Below are positions 54,551 through 63,443 of a stretch of 64,000 nt of DNA, piece by piece. Source of the stretch: Legionella saoudiensis. GTDB taxonomy: Bacteria; Pseudomonadota; Gammaproteobacteria; Legionellales; Legionellaceae. The position numbers and the translations under genes are program-made. Positions within the stretch are counted from its first letter, which is position 1. The number at the start of each line of letters is the position of its first letter. Location: contig NZ_LN901324.1 of the NCBI RefSeq assembly GCF_001465875.1, positions 1,302,001-1,366,000 of the forward strand, in the 5' to 3' direction. The notes under the pieces were generated by a model, which was not told the DNA's origin, did not search any database, and worked only from the letters and a program-made list of their open reading frames with translations.

Positions 54551-56758
54551 ATGGTTTTTTACCAAGTAGGAAAATTTATTAATAAATTTCGTTGGCCTGT
54601 TATTATCCTATGGATAGTGCTTATTTTAGGATGCATTCCCTTTCTGCCTAAAATTATGGACCCCTTTAAAACAACTGGTTTTGTCGACTTATTCTCGGAA
54701 AGTACGCGTACCCAAAATTTCCTGAATAAAGAATTCGGCTATGATAATAATAATAAATTTATCATCATGTATCATAGTTCCAGGCTCCTGGCGACTGATG
54801 ATGAATTTATATCCAAAATTAAGAAATCATTATCTGGCCTCGATGATTACCCGATTAAGCATGAAATTTTACTGCCCTATAAAAAACAACAAGTTTCCAA
54901 AGACAAACATACAGCTTATGCAGTAGTAATTCTTAAAAGCAAGAAAGCAATTAATGATGAGCAGTTAAAAGAATTTAAAGCTGCAATCAAAAAGCCTGCC
55001 AATATGACCATGCAAATTGGTGGCGAGCCCGAATTTGTAGAGCAAGTAACGCATCAAACGCAAATCGACCTTTATAAAGCTGACTTTGTGGCAACGCCCA
55101 TAGCACTCATTACCTTACTTTTTGTGTTTGGTTCGGTAATTGCCGCGCTTCTTCCTTTAGTTTTAGGCGGAGGCTGTGCTCTGATTATTTTAACCAGCCT
55201 TTATTTTCTTGGTCATTATTATACGCTTTCCGTATTTACCATCAACATTGCCTTATTGTTAGGGCTTTGCTTATGCCTGGATTACTCTCTATTCTTTATT
55301 AGCCGCTTTCGCGATGAATTAAAAGGCGGTTTAAGCAGCGGCGAAGCTCTGGCAGTAACACAATCCAGTGCGGGAAAAGCCATTTTCTTTAGCGGTTTAG
55401 CCGTATTCGTTAGCTTAAGTGCCCTGTTCTTATTTCCTGTAAATATTTTGATTTCTGTTGCAGTTGGCGGTCTTATGGCTGTATTTTATGCCGTTCTTAT
55501 ATCGACCATATTATTACCCGCAATCCTTGCAGTTTTGAAAACAAAAATTAATCTATTACCAATTCGCTTTTTCCATAGAAAGAATGAGGACCTCAGCTAT
55601 TGGAGATGGCTTGCTGAGCGAGTTGTAAAGCGGCCTTATCTTTTCTTCTTTTCGATTCTTACTTTATTACTCGTGCTAGGGTACCCATTCTTATCCGTTA
55701 AATTTGGTATTTCCGACTATCGAATTTTCCCGGAAAATTCAGCAAAACGTAGCTTTTATGATACTTATGCAGAAAAATTTAATATTGAAGAATTAAATCC
55801 TATTCAATTAGTGATAACGTCCAATAGCTCAATTTTATCACGTAGTAACTTATCTAAGATTTATAATTTGGTGGATAAGCTGAAAGATAATTCGCGAATT
55901 AAAAAAGTTACGGGTATTATCAGCAGTGATTCTGATTTAACTAAGAATCAATATTATACCCTTTATCATGACAAGCGTAGTTTATCAGACGCTCATGTAA
56001 AGCAACTATTAGCAAATACCACATTGAAGCATATCACTGTGCTCAATATAGTAAGCAAATACCCACTTAACTCGCCTGAAACTAAAAAACTTATTGAAGA
56101 GCTACATAATTTGCAACCAATTCCCGGTTTAACGATGCAATTAACAGGGACAGCCGTAAGCAATATTGATGTATTGCATAGCATTTATCGCATTTTACCT
56201 CATGCCATCTTATGGATAATGATATTTTCCTATTTGATACTTTTAGTTCTATTAAGATCATTATTCTTACCATTAAAAGCCATTTTAATGAATTTACTAA
56301 GTCTATCTGCCTCTTATGGTGCCTTAGTTTTTGTATTCCAAAAAGGCTACCTCTCAACTCTGCTTAATTTTGAACCTCAAGGCATGCTGGACGTTAGTTT
56401 ATTAGTCATTATCTTTTGTGCTTTATTTGGGTTCTCCATGGACTATGAAGTATTCCTGCTCTCACGAATTAAAGAGGCTCATCAATTAACGGGCGATAAT
56501 AACAAAAGTATTATTTTTGGGATTGAAAAAAGCAGTCGCATTATTACCAGTGCAGCCCTTATTGTCATCGTGATTTGCGGTTCGTTTTTGATCGCTGACG
56601 TATTGATGGTTAAAGCCTTTGGGTTAGGTATTGCCGTTGCTATTTTTATGGATGCATTTTTAATACGCAGCTTTTTAGTTCCAGCAACAATGGCTCTTTT
56701 TAAATCATGGAATTGGTATTTGCCACAGTGGCTTAATCGTTTATTACCGAGACTATAA
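54551..56758 (+). CDS. MMPL family RND-type exporter
   Basis: The 735-residue protein has 12 membrane helices in two halves, each with a periplasmic domain (about 40-165 and 385-530), the MMPL layout known for export of lipids and lipopeptides. Helix-4 type aspartate-containing segments are LLLGLCLCLDYSLFFISRFRDE and, in the second half, FGFSMDYEVFLLSRIKEAHQ, matching the D-Y proton relay pattern of MmpL. The NRPS gene starts 8 bases after its stop, so the two are transcribed together and the pump probably exports the NRPS product. Confidence 0.88.
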   Translation: MVFYQVGKFINKFRWPVIILWIVLILGCIPFLPKIMDPFKTTGFVDLFSESTRTQNFLNKEFGYDNNNKFIIMYHSSRLLATDDEFISKIKKSLSGLDDYPIKHEILLPYKKQQVSKDKHTAYAVVILKSKKAINDEQLKEFKAAIKKPANMTMQIGGEPEFVEQVTHQTQIDLYKADFVATPIALITLLFVFGSVIAALLPLVLGGGCALIILTSLYFLGHYYTLSVFTINIALLLGLCLCLDYSLFFISRFRDELKGGLSSGEALAVTQSSAGKAIFFSGLAVFVSLSALFLFPVNILISVAVGGLMAVFYAVLISTILLPAILAVLKTKINLLPIRFFHRKNEDLSYWRWLAERVVKRPYLFFFSILTLLLVLGYPFLSVKFGISDYRIFPENSAKRSFYDTYAEKFNIEELNPIQLVITSNSSILSRSNLSKIYNLVDKLKDNSRIKKVTGIISSDSDLTKNQYYTLYHDKRSLSDAHVKQLLANTTLKHITVLNIVSKYPLNSPETKKLIEELHNLQPIPGLTMQLTGTAVSNIDVLHSIYRILPHAILWIMIFSYLILLVLLRSLFLPLKAILMNLLSLSASYGALVFVFQKGYLSTLLNFEPQGMLDVSLLVIIFCALFGFSMDYEVFLLSRIKEAHQLTGDNNKSIIFGIEKSSRIITSAALIVIVICGSFLIADVLMVKAFGLGIAVAIFMDAFLIRSFLVPATMALFKSWNWYLPQWLNRLLPRL

Positions 56759-56766
56759 CAATAACA

Positions 56767-59700
56767 ATGTGGGTGCAAAACATGGTTATCCAAAATACAA
56801 TACCAAGTTTATTTGAGGAACAGGCGCGCAAATTTCCAGAATACGTTGCCGCCCTACAAGGAAAAAGGACGTTAACGTATAATGAATTAAATAATAGAGC
56901 AAATCAGCTTGCTCGCTATTTACAAGAAAAAGGAGTAACGGCGGATACACCTGTTGCACTGTGCCTGCCTCGCTCTTTTGATTTTCTTATCGCCATTATT
57001 GCTATTTTAAAGGCGGGTGGAGCTTATCTTCCTTTAGATGCGCATCAGCCAGAAGACCGTTTATTGTTTTTGCTGCACGACTCTAAAGCCCCGGTTTTAA
57101 TCAGTAAATCGACATTTAATGATAAGTTTACTCAATATGAAGGCGATTTAATTCTGCTTGATAAAGAAGATAAACACATCAGTCAATTTGCTACAGAAAA
57201 TATGCACGCCCCTCTTTCTCCTGAGCAATTAGCTTATATTATTTATACCTCAGGCTCGACGGGACTTCCCAAAGGCGTATTAATTGAGCACCGTTCAGTA
57301 ATTAATTATTGCCAATGGCTTGCAGAGTATACTGGATGCCAACCCCAGCAGCGAATTGATTTCTCTTCAAGCGCAATTTTTGATATGGCAGTATCTACTT
57401 CATTAGCGCCATTATTGCTGGGACTAACCGTGGTAATTTGTCAGGACGATGTCAAAAAAAATATCGGTCATTATCTTAAATACCTAGTACAGGCGCAGAT
57501 CGATATTATCAAAACAACCCCTAGTTATTTTAAAACGCTACAACATGAAACCCAAAATAACTTTATTGCGTTAAGCCATCTAAAGTCAATTATCCTAGGA
57601 GGGGAAAATTTAACCGCTGCAGAATGTAAATCCTGGCTTTCCCTCTACCCAAACCATGTATTATTTAACGAATACGGGCCTACCGAGGCAACTGTTGCAA
57701 TTTCCGTCTATCGGGTAGATGCACATAATTTTTCTGACTTTGGAACCAATGTTCCTATTGGCACAACCGGGCCTGAAATCAGTTGCATTATTGTCAATGA
57801 ACATGAGGTACCTGTTTCTGATGGAGAAATAGGAGAATTGTGGATTAGTGGGCTGTGTCTGGCACGAGGGTATCTCAACCAATCTAAATTAACCCAACAA
57901 AAATTTATTACTCTCTCTAATCAGGAAAGTAGACGATACTATAAAACAGGGGATTTATGTCGACGACGTTCTGATGGGGTACTCGAATATTTTGGCCGCC
58001 AAGATGATCAAGTTAAAATTCGTGGCTTTCGCATTGAGCCCGGAGAAATTGAAGCCTGCTTAAAAACCCATTCAATGATAAAAAATGTGGCCGTAGTTGC
58101 GCAAAAAAATGAACAGCACGAGTTGCGCCTGATTGCATATTATATTCTCAAAGATAATGAACCCCATTTGTCACCCAGCACGAACCAAATACGGCAATTC
58201 CTACAAAATCATGTGCCTGAATACATGATTCCGGCAGCATTCATGCGAGTGGACTCCTTACCGCTGACTGCGAATGGCAAACTTGATAAAGCAGCCTTAC
58301 CTATACCTCAAATAGAGGCGAGTCAACATTATGTGGAGCCCGAAACAATCCTCGAAAAGCAATTAGTGAAAATGTGGTCTGCAGAATTAGGGGTTAAGCT
58401 AATTGGATTAAATGATAATTTTTTTGAACTAGGCGGCCACTCCTTATCCGCGGCCCGCTTAGTTTCCAAGATTAATCATCAATTACATAAAAATATTACT
58501 TTAAAGGACTTTTATAAAGCAGCCTCTATCGCGAAGTTAATACCTGTGATTAAAAATGCGAAGCAAGCAGAGCCTCATGGCCATCATTCGGAACCATACC
58601 CTGAGGCTGCGCAAATTCCTTTAACCGAATTCCAGTTTGTATTATGGATGGCAGACACCTTTGAACCCAGAGCCAAAAAGTTAAATATTGTGGCGAGAAA
58701 GCAGTTTCAGGGATCATTAGATAAAGAGGCCTTAGAATATGCATTTCAGGCCATTTTAAAGCAACATGAGGTGCTAACCTATCGAGTATTAAAACTTAGC
58801 CCTAAACAGCAAATACAAAAAAATGTTGCCTTACCTCTTCTTGTGGAAGATCTAAGCTCCTTATCAAAACAGGATGCCGAAGCAAAACTTCTCACCTCCA
58901 TGGAACAATTAAGTAGCTCTCACCATTGGCCACAAGACTATCCATCAATTATCATCAAATTATTTCACTTAAAAAATGGCTTTAGTGAATTACAAATTAG
59001 TATGCCTCATATCACTTCCGATGATGCATCAATTGCTATTCTCTTTGCTGATTTATCTAAATATTATCTGCTCTACCATAATAATCCCCCATCTATAGAG
59101 ACCATTGAAACCGATTTTAATTTTAAAAAATATGTTTATATGGACCAACATGTGGTTACTGCATCATTAGATGAAAACATTACATTCTGGGAACATTATT
59201 TACAGGACGCTGGATTCTTTTCATTCCCCAAACAATATGTTGTGGAGGATATGAGTGCAACAAACTATGGTTATTCAACTTATGAAAAAATACCCATCCA
59301 TGTCTTGAGTAAATTGAAGCTATTTTGCAGGCAAAATCATATCAGTTTGAATAATGGGCTTTGTGCCATACTCGCGCTTGCCCTACGTAATTGCTGTCAC
59401 AGCGCGCCGACTGAGGCACCGTATACCGTTATGAACATTATTAAATCAACTCGCGATAATCCCATCTATGACCATTCTTTAGGCTCATTCCTACGAATTG
59501 AGCCTATTAAAATCGACTTGGATGAGCATGCAACGGTAACTACCTTGGCTAAAGAAATATGCGCAGCAACGATTGAGACCAGTAACCATCAACATTGCTC
59601 CAACCTTATCAAGCTTGCAGGGACGCATACGTTGAGATTTAAGGGTAAAAAAATTAGAGCGGCCTTAATCAAACTATTAATGCCTGTCGCTGCAAAACTA

Positions 59701-60084
59701 TTAAAAATTTCACCGGCTTATCATAAAATTTTACAACACTCGATTGCTCGATTAATGTTCTTTAAACGCAATACTCATTTCATTATGAATGTTAATGTTA
59801 GAAATGATTTTATTTCTAACATTGATCAGTTGGAGGAAAAACCCGAGCTTTTTGGATTAAAAACTCAACCCATCAAAAATTATCAAGAAGATCTCTTAGT
59901 AATTGATTATGTTTTTGAAGCATGCTTTTTTTATGATCATGAGCAATATCTTCATTATCTAGTGGTTTCAGCAAATTTAACTCCGGAATTCCGTAAGAAA
60001 ATTACACAAGAAGCAGTGAAAATTATGGCATCACTGGTAATAGAACAAAATGTAGGGCAACCCTATCAAACCGTTACCACCTAA
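56767..60084 (+). CDS. One-module nonribosomal peptide synthetase (A - carrier - condensation-like)
   Basis: The 1105-residue protein has an adenylation domain (about 10-515) with core motifs YTSGSTGLPKG (A3), NEYGPTEATV (A5), YKTGDL (A7) and NGKLDKAALP (A10). A peptidyl carrier domain (about 525-600) follows, with the phosphopantetheine site LGGHSLSAARL (Ser near 559), and then a condensation-family domain (about 612-1100). The condensation motif HHxxxDG reads PHITSDDAS, with the first His and the Gly changed. There is no thioesterase or reductase. The order A-T-C suggests that the last domain joins the loaded amino acid to a partner or releases it. ATG 56782, after GGGTG, is an equally likely start. 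Confidence 0.88.
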   Translation: MWVQNMVIQNTIPSLFEEQARKFPEYVAALQGKRTLTYNELNNRANQLARYLQEKGVTADTPVALCLPRSFDFLIAIIAILKAGGAYLPLDAHQPEDRLLFLLHDSKAPVLISKSTFNDKFTQYEGDLILLDKEDKHISQFATENMHAPLSPEQLAYIIYTSGSTGLPKGVLIEHRSVINYCQWLAEYTGCQPQQRIDFSSSAIFDMAVSTSLAPLLLGLTVVICQDDVKKNIGHYLKYLVQAQIDIIKTTPSYFKTLQHETQNNFIALSHLKSIILGGENLTAAECKSWLSLYPNHVLFNEYGPTEATVAISVYRVDAHNFSDFGTNVPIGTTGPEISCIIVNEHEVPVSDGEIGELWISGLCLARGYLNQSKLTQQKFITLSNQESRRYYKTGDLCRRRSDGVLEYFGRQDDQVKIRGFRIEPGEIEACLKTHSMIKNVAVVAQKNEQHELRLIAYYILKDNEPHLSPSTNQIRQFLQNHVPEYMIPAAFMRVDSLPLTANGKLDKAALPIPQIEASQHYVEPETILEKQLVKMWSAELGVKLIGLNDNFFELGGHSLSAARLVSKINHQLHKNITLKDFYKAASIAKLIPVIKNAKQAEPHGHHSEPYPEAAQIPLTEFQFVLWMADTFEPRAKKLNIVARKQFQGSLDKEALEYAFQAILKQHEVLTYRVLKLSPKQQIQKNVALPLLVEDLSSLSKQDAEAKLLTSMEQLSSSHHWPQDYPSIIIKLFHLKNGFSELQISMPHITSDDASIAILFADLSKYYLLYHNNPPSIETIETDFNFKKYVYMDQHVVTASLDENITFWEHYLQDAGFFSFPKQYVVEDMSATNYGYSTYEKIPIHVLSKLKLFCRQNHISLNNGLCAILALALRNCCHSAPTEAPYTVMNIIKSTRDNPIYDHSLGSFLRIEPIKIDLDEHATVTTLAKEICAATIETSNHQHCSNLIKLAGTHTLRFKGKKIRAALIKLLMPVAAKLLKISPAYHKILQHSIARLMFFKRNTHFIMNVNVRNDFISNIDQLEEKPELFGLKTQPIKNYQEDLLVIDYVFEACFFYDHEQYLHYLVVSANLTPEFRKKITQEAVKIMASLVIEQNVGQPYQTVTT

Positions 60085-60093
60085 TAAGAAACT

Positions 60094-60130
60094 TATAGCC
60101 TTGATATAACGCAGGATAATCAAGGCTATA
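60094..60130 (+). terminator. Hairpin after the MMPL-NRPS operon
   Basis: TATAGCCTTGA and TCAAGGCTATA pair perfectly over 11 bases with a 15-base loop, nine bases after the NRPS stop. A T run is lacking, but position and stem strength suit a transcript end or stabiliser. Confidence 0.55.
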
Positions 60131-60247
60131 CATTAACGTAGATTGAATGACCTAATTTTACTTTTTAAACCTATCTCTTTTGCAGCTTTTCAATTTTTCT
60201 GATACATTACTGCAGTTCTTTTTTTCCCCTAAACTAAGGTCTCAAAA

Positions 60248-60586
60248 ATGATACGAAAAATTTTTGCTGTGCTGATGTGTTTTTTTAGTTTATCTGTTTT
60301 TGCCTGCAACAATGCAGTCCCTACAGATAATCCTGGTTTTTGCCCTTCATTTAAAACTGCAGCAACCTGTTATTGCATCGCTTCAGGGTTGCCTGCGGGT
60401 ATGTGTCAAGACATGAGAATGCTTTATGCACGGTTAATCAGTGTATTTGGATCATTACAAAAGGCATGTGAATATCAAAAATATACTTCGGTACAAGATT
60501 GTATGGATAACTGGAATTGCTACCGTTTAGGCGGTTCTGATTCTCGCGGAAGAATTTGTAGTTCTACTGGTAAAGCCTGTCAATAA
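60248..60586 (+). CDS. Secreted Cys-rich protein (112 residues)
   Basis: The product has a signal peptide (MIRKIFAVLMCFFSLSVFA) followed by about 93 residues with ten cysteines, an even number that suggests five disulfides. Repeated spacing such as TCYC, GMC, KAC, QDC, WNC is seen. Cys right after the cleavage site could instead make it a lipoprotein (VFAC). No family recognised. It is followed by a terminator-like palindrome and could be a type II secretion substrate. Confidence 0.7.
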   Translation: MIRKIFAVLMCFFSLSVFACNNAVPTDNPGFCPSFKTAATCYCIASGLPAGMCQDMRMLYARLISVFGSLQKACEYQKYTSVQDCMDNWNCYRLGGSDSRGRICSSTGKACQ

Positions 60587-60599
60587 ATGCACTGAAACG

Positions 60600-60620
60600 A
60601 GTTGGGTCAATGACCCAACT
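60600..60620 (+). repeat. GTTGGGTC palindrome serving as likely terminator
   Basis: AGTTGGGTCA-A-TGACCCAACT is a ten-base-pair perfect palindrome followed by TTTTC, 13 bases after the stop of the Cys-rich gene. It is a copy of the family at 37187 and 47389, and here it has the form of an intrinsic terminator. Confidence 0.75.
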
Positions 60621-60665
60621 TTTCACTTGATTTAGATCGGAATTTAGTAAAAAGAGTATTTCATT

Positions 60666-61322
60666 GTGATTAATAAAAAATCAATATTACCTCTGTTTTC
60701 GCTTTTGTTTTTTTCATTTGCTGTGTGTCACGCTAATATAAATAACCAAGTAAAACACCCCTATTACGTGGGTGCTATTGCCGGTTATGGCTCTACTACT
60801 TGGCACGCACTAATTCCTACCAATAAAAAGCAAAAAACTGCATTGCTGATGTCTACACCTGTAGATGTTCAAGAAGGTGGGGCCACTTGGGGTGCGATAC
60901 TTGGGTATGAATTTACCCCCTATTTTGCAATTGAAGCAAATTACATGCGCTATCCTAATACGACTGTCTATTTTACCTCTTATAGCTTATTCAGCTATGA
61001 GCACGATGGAAAATCAAGTTTAACCACGAAAACAGACAGCATCAGCGTTTTAGGTAAAATTATGCTGCAGATCCCACATACTGAGTTTAGGGTATTTTCG
61101 AGTGCTGGAGTCGCAGCCTTATATCGTGAGGATTTGATTATTGATGATTGGCGCGCATCCCCTACTTTTGGTGTTGGCGTGAATTATAATTTTACAGACC
61201 GAATAATGGGTGAAGTGGTAGCGAACTACACTGCAGGCTTTGGAGAATCTCAATTAAGCCCAGCAGATGCTTATTATCCCTTCCTTTACTCAATTACTGC
61301 GCGTTTGGCTTATCGTTTTTAA
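60666..61322 (+). CDS. Outer-membrane beta-barrel protein
   Basis: The 218-residue protein has a signal peptide ending AVCHA, then alternating amphipathic strands (YYVGAIAGYGSTTW, GGATWGAILGYEFTPYFAIEANYMRYP, VGVNYNFTDRIMGEVVANYTAGF) and ends with Phe (ARLAYRF), the C-terminal signature for outer-membrane insertion. It fits the eight-stranded OmpA/OmpW-like barrel group, similar to many Legionella surface proteins. No peptidoglycan-binding domain follows. Confidence 0.82.
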   Translation: MINKKSILPLFSLLFFSFAVCHANINNQVKHPYYVGAIAGYGSTTWHALIPTNKKQKTALLMSTPVDVQEGGATWGAILGYEFTPYFAIEANYMRYPNTTVYFTSYSLFSYEHDGKSSLTTKTDSISVLGKIMLQIPHTEFRVFSSAGVAALYREDLIIDDWRASPTFGVGVNYNFTDRIMGEVVANYTAGFGESQLSPADAYYPFLYSITARLAYRF

Positions 61323-61382
61323 CGTCGTAGCCCTGAAATTAGCGCAGCGTAAACTGCTATCTAAGCCTAATTAGTACTCACT

Positions 61383-61409
61383 CCCGTATTACGCTGCCGC
61401 TAATACGGG
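61383..61409 (+). terminator. Hairpin after the outer-membrane protein gene
   Basis: CCCGTATTA pairs with TAATACGGG (nine base pairs) around CGCTGCCGC, followed by CTTCGTTCTGCTCTT. The stem is almost the same as at 33092-33118. It lies 60 bases after the stop codon. Confidence 0.5.
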
Positions 61410-61533
61410 CTTCGTTCTGCTCTTATTCGTTATCAAAAAATCCAGATTGTTCGCATATCTCTCAAATTTTGCCTATTATTAACCAAGAGATGCACACATC
61501 TCGATGTAAAAACTATCTACTATAGGTCAAAAA

Positions 61534-62535
61534 ATGATAAAGATGTTATTAACTTCCTTAGCATATATAGTGAAAGTAGTAAGATTAGCCCTTCTATTTT
61601 TCGTTCTACTGTTAGCCATTAGCTTTGGTTCGCACTACATCGATAATCCTGGACAATATACTACCTTAATGAAAATAACTGGTTGGGTCCATCAGATAAG
61701 CCAACCTGTTCTCTCGCAAATTAAGCTAATCATTCCTTATAAATTTCATGGCATTGATTTTAGCCTTTTAATATTAGGAATTTTTTTACTACTGCTAGCC
61801 AATTTTTGTAACTCATTCAGAGATAAATGCTTGAGCATGGTTAATAATATGAAAGAAAAGAAAGCCTATTATGAATGGCGCAATCAAATCAGCCGTGTTG
61901 TATCCAAAGAAAAAATGTCAGAAATTGATAGTAAATTTGAAGAATTAAGCACCACTAAGCCAAGAGATAGAAAGCAGCTGCTGAAAGAATTTGCTGAGCT
62001 TAAAAGCAAGCTCGACAATATGGGCCAACAATTAGCATTCCTGGCAATTGATGTGGTCGATTCCACTGGTATGAAGCGAGATGAAGACAAGCATCTTGCC
62101 GCTTATGACTTTGACCGATATAACGAATTTGTTGATTTATGTCTGAAAGAAAATGGCGTGGTAAAATACACCAAAACTCCTGACGGGATTATGAGTTGTT
62201 TTCGTACTGTAGATGGAGCTGTCAGCGCAGCATTGTGTCTACTTGAGCGTATAAAAAAATTTAATTTAAATGAAAAGAAAATAAAACGCGACTTTCAGAT
62301 TCGTTGTGGTATTAATGCCGGTTTTGTTTATGTAGATGAAGATACTCCGCTTGAGCAAATCAGCGACCGTGTTATTGACATTGCCGGGCATATGCAAAAA
62401 TATGCCAAACCTAATTGTATTAATATTGCCGCCACGGCGATAGAGCCCTTGAAAAACCGTAATGGATTTATTGAAACAACTGATGTAATTGATGAGCAAA
62501 AAGTTTATGAATGGAAACCCAATAAGGCGTCATGA
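61534..62535 (+). CDS. Membrane-anchored class III nucleotidyl cyclase-like protein
   Basis: The 333-residue protein has two N-terminal membrane helices (about 12-34 and 75-92), a coiled-coil signalling segment (about 105-165), then a class III cyclase homology domain (about 168-325). The metal aspartates appear to be in LAIDVVDSTG (near 171) and TPDGIMSCF (near 216), and INAGFVYVDE matches the core. In the segment that should carry the transition-state Asn and Arg (VNxAARL), it reads VIDIAGHMQ, so both are replaced. It could be a cyclase with relaxed chemistry or a non-catalytic nucleotide sensor. It stands alone with its own promoter region. Confidence 0.8.
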   Translation: MIKMLLTSLAYIVKVVRLALLFFVLLLAISFGSHYIDNPGQYTTLMKITGWVHQISQPVLSQIKLIIPYKFHGIDFSLLILGIFLLLLANFCNSFRDKCLSMVNNMKEKKAYYEWRNQISRVVSKEKMSEIDSKFEELSTTKPRDRKQLLKEFAELKSKLDNMGQQLAFLAIDVVDSTGMKRDEDKHLAAYDFDRYNEFVDLCLKENGVVKYTKTPDGIMSCFRTVDGAVSAALCLLERIKKFNLNEKKIKRDFQIRCGINAGFVYVDEDTPLEQISDRVIDIAGHMQKYAKPNCINIAATAIEPLKNRNGFIETTDVIDEQKVYEWKPNKAS

Positions 62536-62581
62536 TAAAAGGAATTGTAGATTAGACCGTAAACTCTAATGGCTCGGTCAT

Positions 62582-62689
62582 AGAGGCACATAATCATTCA
62601 CTGCGAAGGAGCTCCTGATAAGGCACAAAGTAATACGTGCCTTATTTAGGAGCTCCTTCGTCGTAAGCTCCTCAGGATAACGTGCCTCT
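62582..62689. repeat. Nested 108-base palindrome between convergent genes
   Basis: The inner part (62604-62660) is CGAAGGAGCTCCT-G-ATAAGGCAC, a ten-base loop, then GTGCCTTAT-T-AGGAGCTCCTTCG: 22 paired bases with one mismatch. Outer arms AGAGGCAC (62582) and GTGCCTCT (62682) flank it. It ends two bases before the azoreductase stop. It may be a bidirectional terminator, a miniature repeat element or a structured RNA. Confidence 0.75.
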
Positions 62690-62691
62690 TA

Positions 62692-63318
62692 TTAGGCCCT
62701 TGGCATAACTTGAAAACGACTATTAATCTCTTGCTCAGCCAAACTTACCGATTTAACTCTAATGGATTCATTAATATTCAGTCCTTCGGCCCGAATAATA
62801 GTTACATCCTTAATCCCAACAAAATCAAAAATCACCTTTAAATAATCTTCCTGGAAATCCTTGGCTCTCATTACTTCATCGCTGGAATAATGATTGCCAC
62901 GCGTTGAGATAATGGTAACTTTTTTATTACCGGCAAGCCCGATAACGCCTTGTGCTGTGTATTTAAACGTACGTCCAGCAACTAAAATACGGTCAATCCA
63001 TGCTTTCAGTTGGGAAGGAAGAGTAAAATTATACATAGGGGCGGCAATGACAAGTTCATCGGCATTAATAAACTCATTTACCAACTGCTCCGAAAGCTCC
63101 AAATCTTCTTTTAAGGAGGGTGACAAGTCTGCTGGTACCTTTTGTTTGGCATTTAATAGCTCACTGGATAAATGATTAATCGGTTGTGTATTTAAATCAC
63201 GATAAACTATTTCTGCTTGAGGATGCACTTGCTGCCAATGATCAAGAAATTGGCGCATAAGTTGTCGGGAAGTGGAATGATTTTCCAATATACTGCTATC
63301 AAGCGCAAGCAAGTTCAT
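62692..63318 (-). CDS. azoR: FMN-dependent NADH-azoreductase
   Basis: The 208-residue flavodoxin-like quinone/azo reductase matches AzoR (201 residues): LALDSSILENHSTSRQLMRQF at the N-terminus (FMN phosphate site), the segment PMYNFTLPSQLKAWIDRIL (about 96-115) and FKYTAQGVIGLAGNKKVTII. It reduces quinones and azo compounds by two electrons and is thought to defend against electrophile stress. TAGGAGAT is its ribosome binding site. It is divergent from a LysR gene that probably regulates it. Confidence 0.9.
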   Translation of the reverse strand: MNLLALDSSILENHSTSRQLMRQFLDHWQQVHPQAEIVYRDLNTQPINHLSSELLNAKQKVPADLSPSLKEDLELSEQLVNEFINADELVIAAPMYNFTLPSQLKAWIDRILVAGRTFKYTAQGVIGLAGNKKVTIISTRGNHYSSDEVMRAKDFQEDYLKVIFDFVGIKDVTIIRAEGLNINESIRVKSVSLAEQEINSRFQVMPRA

Positions 63319-63400
63319 TTTTATCTCCTAATTCATATTTGGCTTCTCTATTAAGCATATAATTAAAACAATAAATGATAAGATAGCCATTTCAGGAAAC

Positions 63401-63422
63401 ATTGTTCTATAATTACAACAAT
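63401..63422. promoter_or_regulatory. Putative LysR operator between azoR and the regulator
   Basis: ATTGTT-CTATAATTAC-AACAAT is a dyad of two six-base arms ten bases apart in the 125-base divergent gap, containing the T-N11-A pattern bound by LysR-type regulators. Confidence 0.45.
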
Positions 63423-63443
63423 TGATATTTTTAACGTAGTTCT

